From positions 1 through 64,000 of the forward strand of contig JAZQJI010000014.1 in NCBI GenBank assembly GCA_045541475.1: a DNA stretch of 64,000 nucleotides, in the 5' to 3' direction. This document shows positions 34,636-44,972 of this stretch, piece after piece. The stretch comes from RGIG3077 sp045541475 (GTDB lineage Bacteria; Bacillota; Clostridia; Oscillospirales; Ruminococcaceae). The notes beneath the pieces are model-generated. The model had not been told where the DNA came from. It saw only the letters and a list, made by a program, of their open reading frames with translations, and searched no databases. A program made the translations under genes and the position numbers. How positions within the stretch are numbered: the first letter of the stretch is position 1; each line of letters opens with the position of its first letter.

Positions 34636-36891
34636 TTATGCGGGGAGAGAGGGGACTGCGCCAACTGAATATCTTGCGATAAGCGTAGCATCAAGAGCGT
34701 TAACCTTTCCATCAAGGTTTACATCTGCATTGAGTATGCCCTGATCACTAAGAGCAAGAGCGCCAACTGCATAACGTGCAGTTACAGTAGCATCAAGAGC
34801 GTTAACCTTGCCGTCGCAGTTTGCATCGCCATAAAGCACATCGGGTTCGTCGGGTTCATCAGGCTCTTCGGAAGGGGTTGTGCCGTCAGGTTCAATACCC
34901 CAAATAAGAGTATCGCCATCATACATTGTCATGTAAGCAGTGTCGATCATTGCATTTTCGCCGCCTTGAACAAGGCCCTGGAAAGAGTAGTCGTTTGAAG
35001 CGTCCCAAGTAACTCCGAGATTATCTGCAATATAAATTCTGAACTGACATTCTGAACGGTGCTCAGACTGACCTGTGGGCATTACAACGGAGCCATCTGC
35101 GAATGAAAGCTTTACGTAGTAAATGTTTCCATCGTATTGAATGGGATCGGAAATGGACATTTTGCCCTTATCACTTGAGTGCTGATCGTAGCCGATTCTT
35201 ACAGATACATTATCAATTGTAAGACCTGCGTCAACAAGCTCAGTAATATCAAAGTAATAGTTGTAGGAAAGATCAACGATTTGTCTTGCCGGCCATGCAG
35301 AATGATTCATTGCATAAGCCTTTATTTCTGTGTAGCTGTTGCCGGACTGGTTGATGGAAGCGCGCATGAAAAATTCATTCCATATAGGTTCTTCTTCAGG
35401 CGGGAAAGCAGGATCGATTGTTCCGCCGTATTTTTCAACCATTGCACAAAGCGCTGCTGTGTAGCCTGCGTTGTAGTCAATAGCAACTTCAGAGTACTGA
35501 TATTGGCTGATATTGTCGGTATACTCACCATTCTGGTTAGGTCCGCCTACAAGTGCACCGTAAAGAACGTGTGCGTGAGGTTTAGCGTCATCGCCTTCGG
35601 TCTGACCAATGTTTGACCACTTGTCGTTCCATGCGCCGCTTGATGTTCTGTGGTGCCATGCCTGAGGATAATAATCGCTCATACCTACTACATAGCTTAT
35701 GCCCAAATCGTTATCGCCAAAGCAATAATTCATTGTAGAATCAGCAAATTCAGTATACTTTGTAACCGCCGAAGCTTCATCTGCGAAAATAGTATCAACA
35801 GCAACATAAGCAAGGAAAGCGGTGGTTGTTGCGTGGCGCAATGCACCCCAGTTGAAGAGCCAAGCAAGTCCATCGGGTGTGTAGCTTACTTGCTTGCCAC
35901 CGTAACCTGTTGTCCAGTATTCAAGGTGCTTTCTGAACTGTTCGATCCATTCGGTATCGCCTGTGTTGATAGCATAAAGCAATGTGCCGCCCTGCTGTGT
36001 ATCGTCCCAACAGTGACCCCAAGTGAATTTGAGTTCTGTGGACTGCTGTTCTGTTCCCAGATTTGAGATATAATCACTTTCGCAAAGATCAAGATATGCC
36101 TGATCTTCGGTTGCCATATAAAGCCAGTTTGCAGCGTAGAATAAATCATCATAGAAGGATGACGGCTTGTAGTAGGTGTGCTCAGCAGTATCATCACCAA
36201 TGGAACGATTAGCGTCAGCTCTGTCAAAGCAAGCTATTGCATGTTCAAGATATGTATTTGCCTTGGCGGGATCTTCATCTTTGAAGCAAAGATAACCAGA
36301 AGCGAGTGCAGCAGCCATCTGCGCTTCTATCGAACTGTCATTACATGTGTAATAAGGTCTTTCGGTGTTGCCGGTTTGAAGTTCGTATTTATCCATATAT
36401 ACTTCAGCAGCACCCCACCAAACGTGGTCAAAGCTGCCTTCGCCTATCATATAGACAATCTCATCGCCCAAATCACAACCAACAAGATAATCAAGCGCCC
36501 ATTCAAGATTTAGCATGTATTCTTCGTATTCGCCAACTTCGGTTACGCCTTCTTTATACTGCAAAAGACCCCATGCAAGCAGATTTGCAGCGTATGCATT
36601 TGTAAGTGTGAATTTGAGATGGTCGCCGGCATCAAACCAACCGCCCGGTATAAAGTCGTTAACCATGCAATCTGCACGCCACGAAACCTCGTTCCAATCA
36701 GCAATCGGTCCGGACTGCTGTACCTGGTAGAAAAACATTGATTTCTGTAGTGCTTCACCATAGTTATATGCAGGATTTGCTTCAGCACTTGCGATGATGC
36801 TGTAATCATTCTGAATGTCTGAAGACGGTAAAACCGTGCACATTCCTGCAAGCAATGCTGCCGAAGTCAACACGCTTAAGATTTTTTTCAT
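34636..36891 (-). CDS. Cellulosomal GH9 endoglucanase (GH9-CBM3c-dockerin)
   Basis: 751 residues. Signal peptide about 1-36. GH9 domain about 42-495: NYGEALQKSMFFYQVQQSG, the catalytic Asp region GGWFDAGDHLKF (about 83), PQAWHHRTSSG with the catalytic His (about 405), and YQYSEVAIDYNAGY with the acid Glu (about 465). A family 3c carbohydrate-binding module follows (about 508-650: FFMRASINQSG, ITELVDAGLTIDNVSVRIGY), the layout of processive endoglucanases. An Asp/Glu/Pro linker joins a type I dockerin (DANCDGKVNALDATVTARYA, DVNLDGKVNALDATLIARYS). Extracellular, on the cellulosome; degrades cellulose. Weak promoter (TTGACA-17-CATTAT, 36970-36998). Confidence 0.95.
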   Translation of the reverse strand: MKKILSVLTSAALLAGMCTVLPSSDIQNDYSIIASAEANPAYNYGEALQKSMFFYQVQQSGPIADWNEVSWRADCMVNDFIPGGWFDAGDHLKFTLTNAYAANLLAWGLLQYKEGVTEVGEYEEYMLNLEWALDYLVGCDLGDEIVYMIGEGSFDHVWWGAAEVYMDKYELQTGNTERPYYTCNDSSIEAQMAAALASGYLCFKDEDPAKANTYLEHAIACFDRADANRSIGDDTAEHTYYKPSSFYDDLFYAANWLYMATEDQAYLDLCESDYISNLGTEQQSTELKFTWGHCWDDTQQGGTLLYAINTGDTEWIEQFRKHLEYWTTGYGGKQVSYTPDGLAWLFNWGALRHATTTAFLAYVAVDTIFADEASAVTKYTEFADSTMNYCFGDNDLGISYVVGMSDYYPQAWHHRTSSGAWNDKWSNIGQTEGDDAKPHAHVLYGALVGGPNQNGEYTDNISQYQYSEVAIDYNAGYTAALCAMVEKYGGTIDPAFPPEEEPIWNEFFMRASINQSGNSYTEIKAYAMNHSAWPARQIVDLSYNYYFDITELVDAGLTIDNVSVRIGYDQHSSDKGKMSISDPIQYDGNIYYVKLSFADGSVVMPTGQSEHRSECQFRIYIADNLGVTWDASNDYSFQGLVQGGENAMIDTAYMTMYDGDTLIWGIEPDGTTPSEEPDEPDEPDVLYGDANCDGKVNALDATVTARYAVGALALSDQGILNADVNLDGKVNALDATLIARYSVGAVPSLPA

Positions 36892-36969
36892 TCTTTCTCC
36901 TCCTGATTAAAATAATTTTCGTTTGCAAAAATTGTAAAATAAAAATTTTCGCATAAACCTACATATATA

Positions 36970-36998
36970 ATAATGACATAAAAACTGCAATTTGTCAA
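36970..36998 (-). promoter_or_regulatory. Promoter of the GH9 gene
   Basis: Minus strand TTGACA (36993-36998), 17 bases, CATTAT (36970-36975). Confidence 0.5.
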
Positions 36999-37087
36999 GA
37001 TATATTTATGATAAATAACGCAAAATCAACGTCAATCAACTCGTTTTTTGTTTTTTTTACTTTTTTTTATTTTTTTTAAAAAAACGC

Positions 37088-37116
37088 TTGACAAATGAAA
37101 ATTAATGTGATATAAT
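37088..37116 (+). promoter_or_regulatory. Promoter of tRNA-Leu
   Basis: Perfect TTGACA (37088-37093), 17 bases, TATAAT (37111-37116), 38 bases before the tRNA. Confidence 0.9.
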
Positions 37117-37154
37117 GTTTAACGTTGCAAGAGAGCAACACACATAGTATGTGT

Positions 37155-37241
37155 GCGAGGGTGGCGGAATCGGCAGACGCACTAGCTTGAGGGGCTAGCG
37201 GGAGCAATCTCGTGTGGGTTCAAGTCCCATCCCTCGCACCA
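37155..37241 (+). tRNA. tRNA-Leu (anticodon GAG)
   Basis: 87 bases with encoded CCA. Acceptor GCGAGGG/CCCTCGC, anticodon stem CTAGC/GCTAG with loop TTGAGGG, long variable arm, T loop TTCAAGT. A class II tRNA as expected for Leu. Confidence 0.95.
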
Positions 37242-37246
37242 ACACA

Positions 37247-37277
37247 AAAAACCCGATGAAATTTCATCGGGTTTTTT
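37247..37277 (+). terminator. Terminator of tRNA-Leu
   Basis: Palindrome 37251-37272 (ACCCGATGAA ... TTCATCGGGT) followed by TTTTT. Confidence 0.88.
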
Positions 37278-37315
37278 GCTATGTATCAAAGAAATATTTG
37301 CAGCCATTAAAAACA

Positions 37316-37346
37316 GCCCGAGAAACCTTTAAACAGTTTCTCAGGC
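37316..37346 (-). terminator. Terminator of the spoIIR-addBA operon
   Basis: 11 bp stem with one mismatch, 37316-37326 with 37336-37346; TGTTTTT follows on the minus strand. Confidence 0.75.
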
Positions 37347-37366
37347 TTGTTGATTATTACATGGTA

Positions 37367-37900
37367 TCAGTCGTTTTGATTAAAAGAGTTAAACCATGCT
37401 CTTTTTTCAAACGGCTGTTTTTTTACTCTTTTAACGGTATCCAAGGCTTTTCCTACGGGCAAAAAGCACACAAGATCTAATTCATCGGGGACGTTTAATA
37501 TTTGCGCCATTTGGTAGCCTATATTATCGTCATCAGTAATGTGCCCTTCTATCCAGCAGCTTTTATAGCCAAGTTCTTCAATCGCAAGCAGCATATTTTC
37601 AATAGCCGCAGAATAATCCTGCACGGCAAAGCATTTATCGCGGTATGCGCATATTCTTTTGGTAAGCACGCATATCATGGCAGGTGCAGTTTCACAAATT
37701 GGTGGCTGAATAACGTTATGCAGTTTTTTCAGAATTTCACAGTCATCAACTGCAATTAATGATGTTGTTTGCTTGTTGCAGCCTGAAGGGGCGGCGAGTC
37801 CTGCTTCCATTATCAGTTTAAGATGCTCTCTGGGCACCATTTCATTTGAAAATATTCCCCTGTAGCTTACTCTTGAATTTATTACATTCATAATGCTCAT
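37367..37900 (-). CDS. Nitroreductase family protein
   Basis: 177 residues. FMN-binding nitroreductase fold: INSRVSYRGIFSNEMVPREHL at the N-terminus, AGLAAPSGCNKQ (about 33), DYSAAIENMLLAIEELGYKSCWIEG (about 95), and LPVGKALDTVKRVKKQPFEK near the end. Likely NAD(P)H-dependent flavin oxidoreductase; substrate unknown. Start ATG 37900 overlaps the stop of the transglutaminase gene by 4 bases (ATGA), so it is the last gene of the long operon. Confidence 0.9.
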   Translation of the reverse strand: MSIMNVINSRVSYRGIFSNEMVPREHLKLIMEAGLAAPSGCNKQTTSLIAVDDCEILKKLHNVIQPPICETAPAMICVLTKRICAYRDKCFAVQDYSAAIENMLLAIEELGYKSCWIEGHITDDDNIGYQMAQILNVPDELDLVCFLPVGKALDTVKRVKKQPFEKRAWFNSFNQND

Positions 37901-40212
37901 AAAGCCAGCTCCAATTCTGTATAGATTTTTGATTTTTTGCGTAGTTTTCTGAAATTGCAGTATGTTTCAATCATCGTTTTCATTTGATTTTTATCAAGCG
38001 TATTTTCGCCGTATATGCAACTATCAAAAAGTTCGGCAATCGGCATAATATCGAAGCCATAGCTGTTAAGGATATACTTTGCCGTATCAAGCGCAGAACG
38101 GCTTTGCGGTGATTTTGTACGCTTATTTATCGCTTTCATGATATATCTGCAAAGTTTTTGACATTGTTGGCTTTTTGCCAAGTGTTTGATATAAAGCTTT
38201 TCTATAATCGGATAAATGACAAATACCATCAACAAGGTAAGCAAAAGCGCACCTAAGATTATAACGGCTATTAATGCGGCAAGCTGTAAAGAACCCAACT
38301 TAAAGCCTTCGTCAGCAACGGTAGGCTCGAAGCGCATCCAGCCGTAGCCTGAAATGTAAACTTCGCAAAAAGCGTGCGAATCTCCTTCAGATATTTTGTA
38401 GCTTTGTTTTGTGCCAAAGTAATTTGTGCTGTTTGCTTCTTCTGAGTAGGAAAAACCTTCACAGTATCTTGCATCAAGTCCTACGCTTCTGCACAAAAGC
38501 GTCATTGCGGTTGCATAGTGATAGCATGAGCCGCGTTTGGTGTTAAAGATAAAATCGGTTATGTTCTTGCCCTTTGGGCAAACATAGTCTGTATCGTAGA
38601 TATAACCTTGCTCGGTAAAATATTGTTCAATCGCCTTGGCTTTTTCGTAGTCAGAGTAAAGTCCGTCAGTTATGCTTTCGCCCAAATCTCTGATTTTTTT
38701 GGAAAAAACACGTTCGCTTTCTTCTTCAAAAATCTTGTTTTGTGCTTGATATCGCTCGTAAGCTTTGGCAACAACAAGTGAGTTTGAATTTGAATACAAA
38801 TCCAATAAAAATTCGCCGTAATCTTCATATTGCAATGCGCGCATTATAATTTGTGTGCGTTTTTCATAAATTATCTGCGGAGATATATATTCGATAGCGA
38901 TAAGGTTTTTCTGCGCAAGATGGATAAGGCTTTTGCCGGAAGTGAGATAGATTGTATCGCTGTCACTTTGGAAAAGCTGCACATCGGCAATTTCGGGGCA
39001 TGAAGATATACTTATGCTTTGGGCGTTTTCAGGTGTAAGCACATAAGTGGGGTTAAAGTTTTGGTTAACGCTGATATAGTAAATTGTTTGCGAATAATCG
39101 TTTAAATCATTGCTCTGACCAATAAGGTCGGTAAGGTTGTATTTTTCGGCAAATTCATGATTGTTATTGCAAACGGATATTATTTCTGCAATAAGTTCGG
39201 CAGGGTTGTAATCGCTAAGTCCATCTTGTTTAAAGGTGTATTTTTCGTAATCATTAACATACACATCATCAAGACTCATGTAATATTCATCCTGTGCTAA
39301 GGGCGTCCAACTATCTTTGTTTTCATCATAATAATAGTAGCATTGGGTTTTAAGGTTTAAAAGTTCATTTGCACCAACGCGCATAAGCTCTCTTTGAGAA
39401 GTAAGATTGCCCGTGTTGTTGCCGTTTGAATGTATTGTGAAATTGTCTACAACTCTTCCGTAATCGCTTGAAAACCTACCCTGTGTAAAATCATCAAAAG
39501 CTGAACGCTTGTCTTCAATATCTGGCTTGGGTATAACCAACGCTATCAATATTGATGCTGCCAAAAAGGATATTACTGATATGGGATATTTTGATTTTTC
39601 GTTGTTTTGTTGGTTATACGTTTTATTCTTTCCCGTTGTTAGATTTGAGTATATAACCGTTATCATAAACAAAGCTATTAAAGCCGCACAAAATATGGGC
39701 GGATAGCTTTCGTAGTCCTTTGCGTAGATAATCGGCGGAAACAGAGCAAGCAAAAACAAAACCGAAATACGCAGATATACTTTTGTGTAAAAGTACGTTG
39801 CCGAACCAATCGCTAATGATATCACTATCAGCAGAATGCAGCAGTTTCCCGGGTTGTATTCCATATACGAACCACTGCCGAAAAACCAGTCCGCAAAGTA
39901 AAGTGTGTCCATGGTAGTATCGGCTTTGTCAAGCATTAATTGTTCATATATCATTGCAATGGGTTCCATCAAAAACAACACTGCTATTATAAACACTGCA
40001 AACAAAAACTTCATTTTGGGTTTTCTTGCAATATCATAAACCGAAAACAAAATCAATTGAAAGGCAAATGCTGCAAAAAGTGCAAGGATAAACAGCGTTT
40101 TTTCAGCAGAAAAATGCCATACAAAGCTTGCAGAGGTAAATGCGGCAAAAACCGTTGGAATAAGGGCAAACAGCTTTGCTTTATCAAGTTTTTTCGGGTT
40201 AAAAAAAAGCAT
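37897..40212 (-). CDS. Transglutaminase-like membrane protein (TgpA type)
   Basis: 771 residues. Six or so membrane helices in residues 10-235, an extracellular transglutaminase-like domain (about 440-625) with catalytic Cys in GSCYHYATAM, His in DSHAFCEVY and the FEPT motif in YGWMRFEPT, another membrane helix near 635-660, and a cytoplasmic tail. The family is regularly paired with DUF58 proteins, and the DUF58 gene lies 7 bases upstream. Probably a thiol-type protease or amidase working outside the cell; target unknown. Confidence 0.88.
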   Translation of the reverse strand: MLFFNPKKLDKAKLFALIPTVFAAFTSASFVWHFSAEKTLFILALFAAFAFQLILFSVYDIARKPKMKFLFAVFIIAVLFLMEPIAMIYEQLMLDKADTTMDTLYFADWFFGSGSYMEYNPGNCCILLIVISLAIGSATYFYTKVYLRISVLFLLALFPPIIYAKDYESYPPIFCAALIALFMITVIYSNLTTGKNKTYNQQNNEKSKYPISVISFLAASILIALVIPKPDIEDKRSAFDDFTQGRFSSDYGRVVDNFTIHSNGNNTGNLTSQRELMRVGANELLNLKTQCYYYYDENKDSWTPLAQDEYYMSLDDVYVNDYEKYTFKQDGLSDYNPAELIAEIISVCNNNHEFAEKYNLTDLIGQSNDLNDYSQTIYYISVNQNFNPTYVLTPENAQSISISSCPEIADVQLFQSDSDTIYLTSGKSLIHLAQKNLIAIEYISPQIIYEKRTQIIMRALQYEDYGEFLLDLYSNSNSLVVAKAYERYQAQNKIFEEESERVFSKKIRDLGESITDGLYSDYEKAKAIEQYFTEQGYIYDTDYVCPKGKNITDFIFNTKRGSCYHYATAMTLLCRSVGLDARYCEGFSYSEEANSTNYFGTKQSYKISEGDSHAFCEVYISGYGWMRFEPTVADEGFKLGSLQLAALIAVIILGALLLTLLMVFVIYPIIEKLYIKHLAKSQQCQKLCRYIMKAINKRTKSPQSRSALDTAKYILNSYGFDIMPIAELFDSCIYGENTLDKNQMKTMIETYCNFRKLRKKSKIYTELELAL

Positions 40213-40219
40213 ATTTGCA

Positions 40220-41410
40220 TCACTTCCCTTTGCAGTTTCTTAAAGTGTTGTTTTGGTCGTAATAATAAGTTGGTATGCCGCAATAGTTTTCATCATGTAT
40301 ATAAGCTGAGATTATAGCAGCATTGCATTGTGCTGTTTTGCATTGCTGTAAAAGCGCATTGGTATTAACCAAGCGTGCAAACGTGCAGTAAACTATGTTT
40401 GTTTTGTCATCAAGTGCTGCAAATGCATCTTGCGTTTGCTCGCTTGTTAATCTTAAATACTGCATGATTGAAATTTTAGATAGTTCAATTGCAAGCTTTT
40501 GTATATCTTCGGGTGATGTGCACTCAAATGCTGATGATATTGAGCTGACAAAAACCTTACATTCAAGTTGCTGTGTAACAAAAAGCTGTAATGTGCCAAG
40601 TATATTTTCGAGTAATTTGCTTGCTTTTGAGTAATAATCATTAATCTGCACGTCTTCGTCAGATTGAAAATAGCCATTTAGGTCAATTACAAAAATCGGT
40701 TTAGATGCGCTTATATATTCATCAAGCCGTACTGTAAGTTTGCCCAGCTTTGATGAAAGCTTCCAGTTAATGCGCTTTATCGGGTCGCCGGGGATATAAT
40801 CTCTATGTTCATATCCGGGTGTTGTGTTAACCGACATATTCTCGGTTGTTGTATCAACCTCATCATCATAACTGATGTTTTCGGAAAATGATGTCAATAT
40901 CGCATTATCATGATTTAATTGCGTTATTTTTGGCACAACCGCAACCGCACATTTTTCTGCGTCAAAGTCTGCTTTAAACCTAAAAATGCCTAAAAAGTCG
41001 TAAAAATACGCTTCTTCGATATAAAAATCACCACGGGTTGAGAATAATGAATAAAACCTTGTGCTGTGTGTGCTTGTTGTTGAAAAATCAGGTGAAAATC
41101 TGATTTTATCAGCCAAAGAACTGAAATTATACGGCACATTTATTTTTATATTGATGATGGGAGCGGGCAGTGCAAGTTTGCGCTTTGCAATAATGGTAAA
41201 ATCTATATATTCTCCATTGTTTATAATTTCGCTTGAAACTCTGCGGTAAATCTTGGTGGTCTTTGCGTTTATAATCGTCAGTATAAACGAGATAATCGGC
41301 GCAGTAAGCAGCATTGCGGTGATTATAAGCCCACTTTCTTCATCAAGAAAATACATATACAATACAGAAAGTACCAATGCCAATATGTAGCTTATTAAAG
41401 ATTTTAACAT
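40220..41410 (-). CDS. DUF58 domain protein
   Basis: 396 residues from ATG 41410 (AGGGAGG upstream; the in-frame GTG at 41416 overlaps this RBS). Two membrane helices in residues 5-50, then a beta-rich part, and the DUF58 motif YEHRDYIPGDPIKRINWKLSSK (about 200), followed by a von Willebrand A-like part (FVIDLNG). DUF58 proteins normally act with MoxR ATPases and transglutaminase-like proteins; no moxR gene is adjacent here. Confidence 0.9.
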   Translation of the reverse strand: MLKSLISYILALVLSVLYMYFLDEESGLIITAMLLTAPIISFILTIINAKTTKIYRRVSSEIINNGEYIDFTIIAKRKLALPAPIINIKINVPYNFSSLADKIRFSPDFSTTSTHSTRFYSLFSTRGDFYIEEAYFYDFLGIFRFKADFDAEKCAVAVVPKITQLNHDNAILTSFSENISYDDEVDTTTENMSVNTTPGYEHRDYIPGDPIKRINWKLSSKLGKLTVRLDEYISASKPIFVIDLNGYFQSDEDVQINDYYSKASKLLENILGTLQLFVTQQLECKVFVSSISSAFECTSPEDIQKLAIELSKISIMQYLRLTSEQTQDAFAALDDKTNIVYCTFARLVNTNALLQQCKTAQCNAAIISAYIHDENYCGIPTYYYDQNNTLRNCKGK

Positions 41411-41456
41411 ATCCACCCTCCCTTGCGTGTTTTTTTAATTATACAATGCAGTTGTA

Positions 41457-44400
41457 CTACTTGTCAATTTTAACTTCAATAGTGCAGTTGTTTTCAAACG
41501 ACCAGATGAACGCTTTGCTGACATTTTTTTGCAAAAAGACTTGTGCACATTGCGCGTAAAGACGTAATTGATTGCGGTAGCGTTGCAAAATTGCATCGCA
41601 GCTTGCCTTGTCGCTTTTGTAATCAAGCAGAATAAGTTTGCCGTCATGCTCGAAAATACAGTCTATAACGCCCTGCAGCATGGTGTTGCTGTTTTTATAT
41701 TCACTCGGTATGCAGTCATCAAACAGTGTGTTTTCAGGGTTTAAATCACCGATTGAAACCAAAAATTCAAGTTCTCTTTTTACAAACTTACTTTGCTTGA
41801 TTTTATCAAAAATATCCGATGCAAAAAAAGCGTTTATAGCCTTAATATCAACACATTCAGCCTCTTGATGCGTTAATATATTTCGCATTGCAAGATTTTC
41901 TATCTGTAATTTTACATCACTGTGTTCAAAACTGCATCTTTGCATAAATTTATGTAAAGCAGTACCTCTCTGTGCACCGGTGAGGGTATCACTTTGGGCA
42001 AATTCGGGAGTTTTCAGTTCAACGTCGCGTGCGTGTCCAAGCTCTGTTACCGTAAGCTTTGAGTGCAGTTGACTTTCTTCACTATCATGTGAATTGCAGA
42101 TTGAATTGATGATTTTTGCTGTAAGCGTTTTGTTTTCGCTGTATTGAGTGCCGATATCGCTCAGCTTGAAAAAATCTTCAAGAGGATCAATCTGATTAAC
42201 AATGAAATCTGTATTGGTAAGCGTATTCACGGGCGTATCGCTTAAAACACGCAAAGCTTTGCCGCTTGAATCGGCAATGATTACGGGTACAAACCAATCT
42301 TCAAACGATTTTGCGTTTGCAGCATTGCTTTTAAGCGTGTTAGAATTTACACCGATTGCAAAGCTGTTAACCTTGTTTTTTAGCGTTTTATTGTTTACTA
42401 AGGTGATAAAAAGCCTTTCTTTTGCACGGGTAAGTGCAACGTATAAAAGACGCATTGATTCGCTTGCGGATTCATTTGCGATAGTCTGCTTTATCCATGC
42501 GTGTGGGTAAGTTTCGTAATCCTGCAACGATTTGCGGCTTACAAATTTTGCGCCAAAACCAAATGTTTTGTGCAGCAAAATTTTATCGGAAGTATCCCTT
42601 GTGTTGAATTTGTGGCGATTGTCACACACAAAAACAAACGGATATTCCAGACCTTTGGAAGCGTGAATTGTAGATATGGTTACGGCATCGTCAGAGCCTG
42701 AAACTGTCTGCGCAACAGATAAATCACCGCTTCTTGTGTTGATGGAATCAAGATAGCGCAAAAATCCTGCAAGACCGCCTGCAGATGATTGCTCGTATCC
42801 CTGTGCATAGTTTAGCACCAAACGCAAATTTGCAGATTTTTTGTCCGCATCGCTGTAAAGCTGCATAATGGACATCAAATCCGTAGTGATGTAGATTTTT
42901 TGTATAAGTTCGCAAAGGCTGCAACCTGCGCTGTGTATACGTAGTTTTTCTATTGTCTGTACTAATTTTGCCGATTTTTCACGCAATACGGTCGATACCT
43001 CGTCGCTTTGTGAGCAGTGTGTCAAGGCACTGTAAAGGGGGATATCTTTGCATAAAATTCTTGCCTGCGAAAGCTCATCGGGAGTGAAGGAGAATATCGG
43101 AGAAAGCGCACAAGCCGCTATTGATATATCAGCAGTGGGGTTGTCGATAACACGCAGTATATCACGCAAAAGCATAATTTCACGCGAGTTGAGATAACCG
43201 TCCTTTGTCATAGCGCTTGCTCTTATCCCAACGGCTTCAAGTGCGTTTTTAAACTCTGAAAAACGTGTCTTGGTGCTCATCAGAATACAAAAATCCGAAC
43301 TGCGGCAAGGACGCTTTTCATTGCGTGAAATGCTTACCTGCACACCGCTGTCGATCATTCTTTTGATTTTAAGTGCAACTGCGTCAGATTCGCACAGCTT
43401 TGATTTTCTGTCCTTATCCTCGCAATCGGTATCAATCAGCATAATTTCAGTACGGCGGTCATCGTTGTCAAAATCTGCACCGCATACAAGCTTTTCTTTG
43501 CCGGTATATTCAACGTCACCACAAGCATTGCTCATTAACTGACTAAACATCAGGTTTACAAAATCAACCGTCTGATGTGAGCTTCTGAAGTTTTTGGCAA
43601 GTATGATGCTTTGCATTTTTTCTGATTTTTTGCCTGCATATTCATCAGCATTGCTTGCTGTTTCAAGAAAGATATTGGGATTTGCTTGTCTGAAACGGTA
43701 AATTGATTGCTTGATATCACCAACGGCAAAAAGATTTGTTGTGTTTTTGGAAACAAGCTTAAATATCATCTGCTGAACGTTGTTAACGTCCTGATACTCA
43801 TCGCAGGCGATAATCTCGTAAAATTCGCTCATATTCCTTGCAATTTCGCTTTTTCCGTCCATAGCATTGTTGTCAGACAAAAGCTCAAGCGCAAGCTGTT
43901 CACCATCGGAAAAAGCAAGCACGTTTTTTTCGCACTTAGCTTTCCAAAGATTATCAGCAAAGGCTGTGTAAGTTCTTGCAAACAACGCAAAAAGTGCGGC
44001 GTTGTCAGCAAAATCCTTTTCTATTTCTTCTTTGCAAAACAGCATTTTTTTGAAGGATTTGATATCATCTGCAACCGCAGTTTTTAAGCCGGATAAGTAG
44101 TTCTTTTCAGCCTCAAGCTCTTCGGGCAAATTGCGCATCTGTGGCATATTCGGCAGCTTGAATTCCTTAAGATCTGCGGCTTTTTCAAAAACATTATCGC
44201 AGTTTATGCTATCGTAAAGCGAATTAAACATGTCTGCGGTAGTTTCAAAATATATTTTATAACTTTCAAAATCTATACTGCAGATTTTAGAAACAGCATC
44301 ACATTGCTTTGCAAAGCTATTAAGTTTGGTTTTTATATATTCGCAATAATCTTTTGAAACAGCCTTGCAATCTTTGCTGAGATTTTCAAGATAGCTTTGC

Positions 44401-44972
44401 GTATTGCTCAAAAATTCTCGCCAAAAGGGGATTGATACCAAAAATCTGTGCATAGATATCAGAAAATCCACGCATTTGTTTTCAAACTTTTTGCAAAAAT
44501 AATCATCAAGTGCTTTTATGTCATCAGGATTTTGTGTGTAAAGTTCTTCAATTGTCTGATTTGCAGTTGCCTGCAAAAGTATGTTTTCTTCAGTGGTTTC
44601 AATAATTCTGAAATTTGGAGAAACATCAAGCATATTGATATTTTCTCGCAAAATATTAAAGCAGAAAGAGCTTATTGTTGAAATTTTAGCCGAACCAAGC
44701 ATATTCTGCTGTTGCACAAGCCATTCATCATTGGGGTTTTGTGCTATTTTTTGACGCAGAACCTCAGAAAGACGGTTTTTCAGCTGCGAAGCGGCATCTT
44801 CGGTAAAGGTAACAACAATGATTTTTTGAATAGGTATATTTTCGCATATCTGTCTGCAAAGACGTTCAACAAGTACGGCTGTTTTGCCGCTGCCTGCCGC
44901 CGCTGAAACTATAAGTCCCGTGTTGGGTGCACTTATGGCGTCCCACTGTTCTTTAGTCCATTCCCTCTTCAT
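41457..44972 (-). CDS. addA: Helicase-nuclease subunit AddA
   Basis: 1171 residues from ATG 44972: AGAGGAGG lies 9 bases upstream, while the ATG at 44981 directly abuts it. UvrD-type helicase with WTKEQWDAI (Q motif), SAAAGSGKTAVLVERL (Walker A, about 25), ACDEYQDVNNVQQ (Walker B, about 395), GDIKQSIYRFRQANP, STIHASKGLEYPFVFV, and LLYVALTRAKERL. The C-terminal PD-(D/E)XK nuclease has LILLDYKSDK (about 1120). With AddB it resects double-strand breaks and is the Firmicutes RecBCD equivalent. Overlaps addB by 20 bases. Confidence 0.97.
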   Translation of the reverse strand: MKREWTKEQWDAISAPNTGLIVSAAAGSGKTAVLVERLCRQICENIPIQKIIVVTFTEDAASQLKNRLSEVLRQKIAQNPNDEWLVQQQNMLGSAKISTISSFCFNILRENINMLDVSPNFRIIETTEENILLQATANQTIEELYTQNPDDIKALDDYFCKKFENKCVDFLISMHRFLVSIPFWREFLSNTQSYLENLSKDCKAVSKDYCEYIKTKLNSFAKQCDAVSKICSIDFESYKIYFETTADMFNSLYDSINCDNVFEKAADLKEFKLPNMPQMRNLPEELEAEKNYLSGLKTAVADDIKSFKKMLFCKEEIEKDFADNAALFALFARTYTAFADNLWKAKCEKNVLAFSDGEQLALELLSDNNAMDGKSEIARNMSEFYEIIACDEYQDVNNVQQMIFKLVSKNTTNLFAVGDIKQSIYRFRQANPNIFLETASNADEYAGKKSEKMQSIILAKNFRSSHQTVDFVNLMFSQLMSNACGDVEYTGKEKLVCGADFDNDDRRTEIMLIDTDCEDKDRKSKLCESDAVALKIKRMIDSGVQVSISRNEKRPCRSSDFCILMSTKTRFSEFKNALEAVGIRASAMTKDGYLNSREIMLLRDILRVIDNPTADISIAACALSPIFSFTPDELSQARILCKDIPLYSALTHCSQSDEVSTVLREKSAKLVQTIEKLRIHSAGCSLCELIQKIYITTDLMSIMQLYSDADKKSANLRLVLNYAQGYEQSSAGGLAGFLRYLDSINTRSGDLSVAQTVSGSDDAVTISTIHASKGLEYPFVFVCDNRHKFNTRDTSDKILLHKTFGFGAKFVSRKSLQDYETYPHAWIKQTIANESASESMRLLYVALTRAKERLFITLVNNKTLKNKVNSFAIGVNSNTLKSNAANAKSFEDWFVPVIIADSSGKALRVLSDTPVNTLTNTDFIVNQIDPLEDFFKLSDIGTQYSENKTLTAKIINSICNSHDSEESQLHSKLTVTELGHARDVELKTPEFAQSDTLTGAQRGTALHKFMQRCSFEHSDVKLQIENLAMRNILTHQEAECVDIKAINAFFASDIFDKIKQSKFVKRELEFLVSIGDLNPENTLFDDCIPSEYKNSNTMLQGVIDCIFEHDGKLILLDYKSDKASCDAILQRYRNQLRLYAQCAQVFLQKNVSKAFIWSFENNCTIEVKIDK

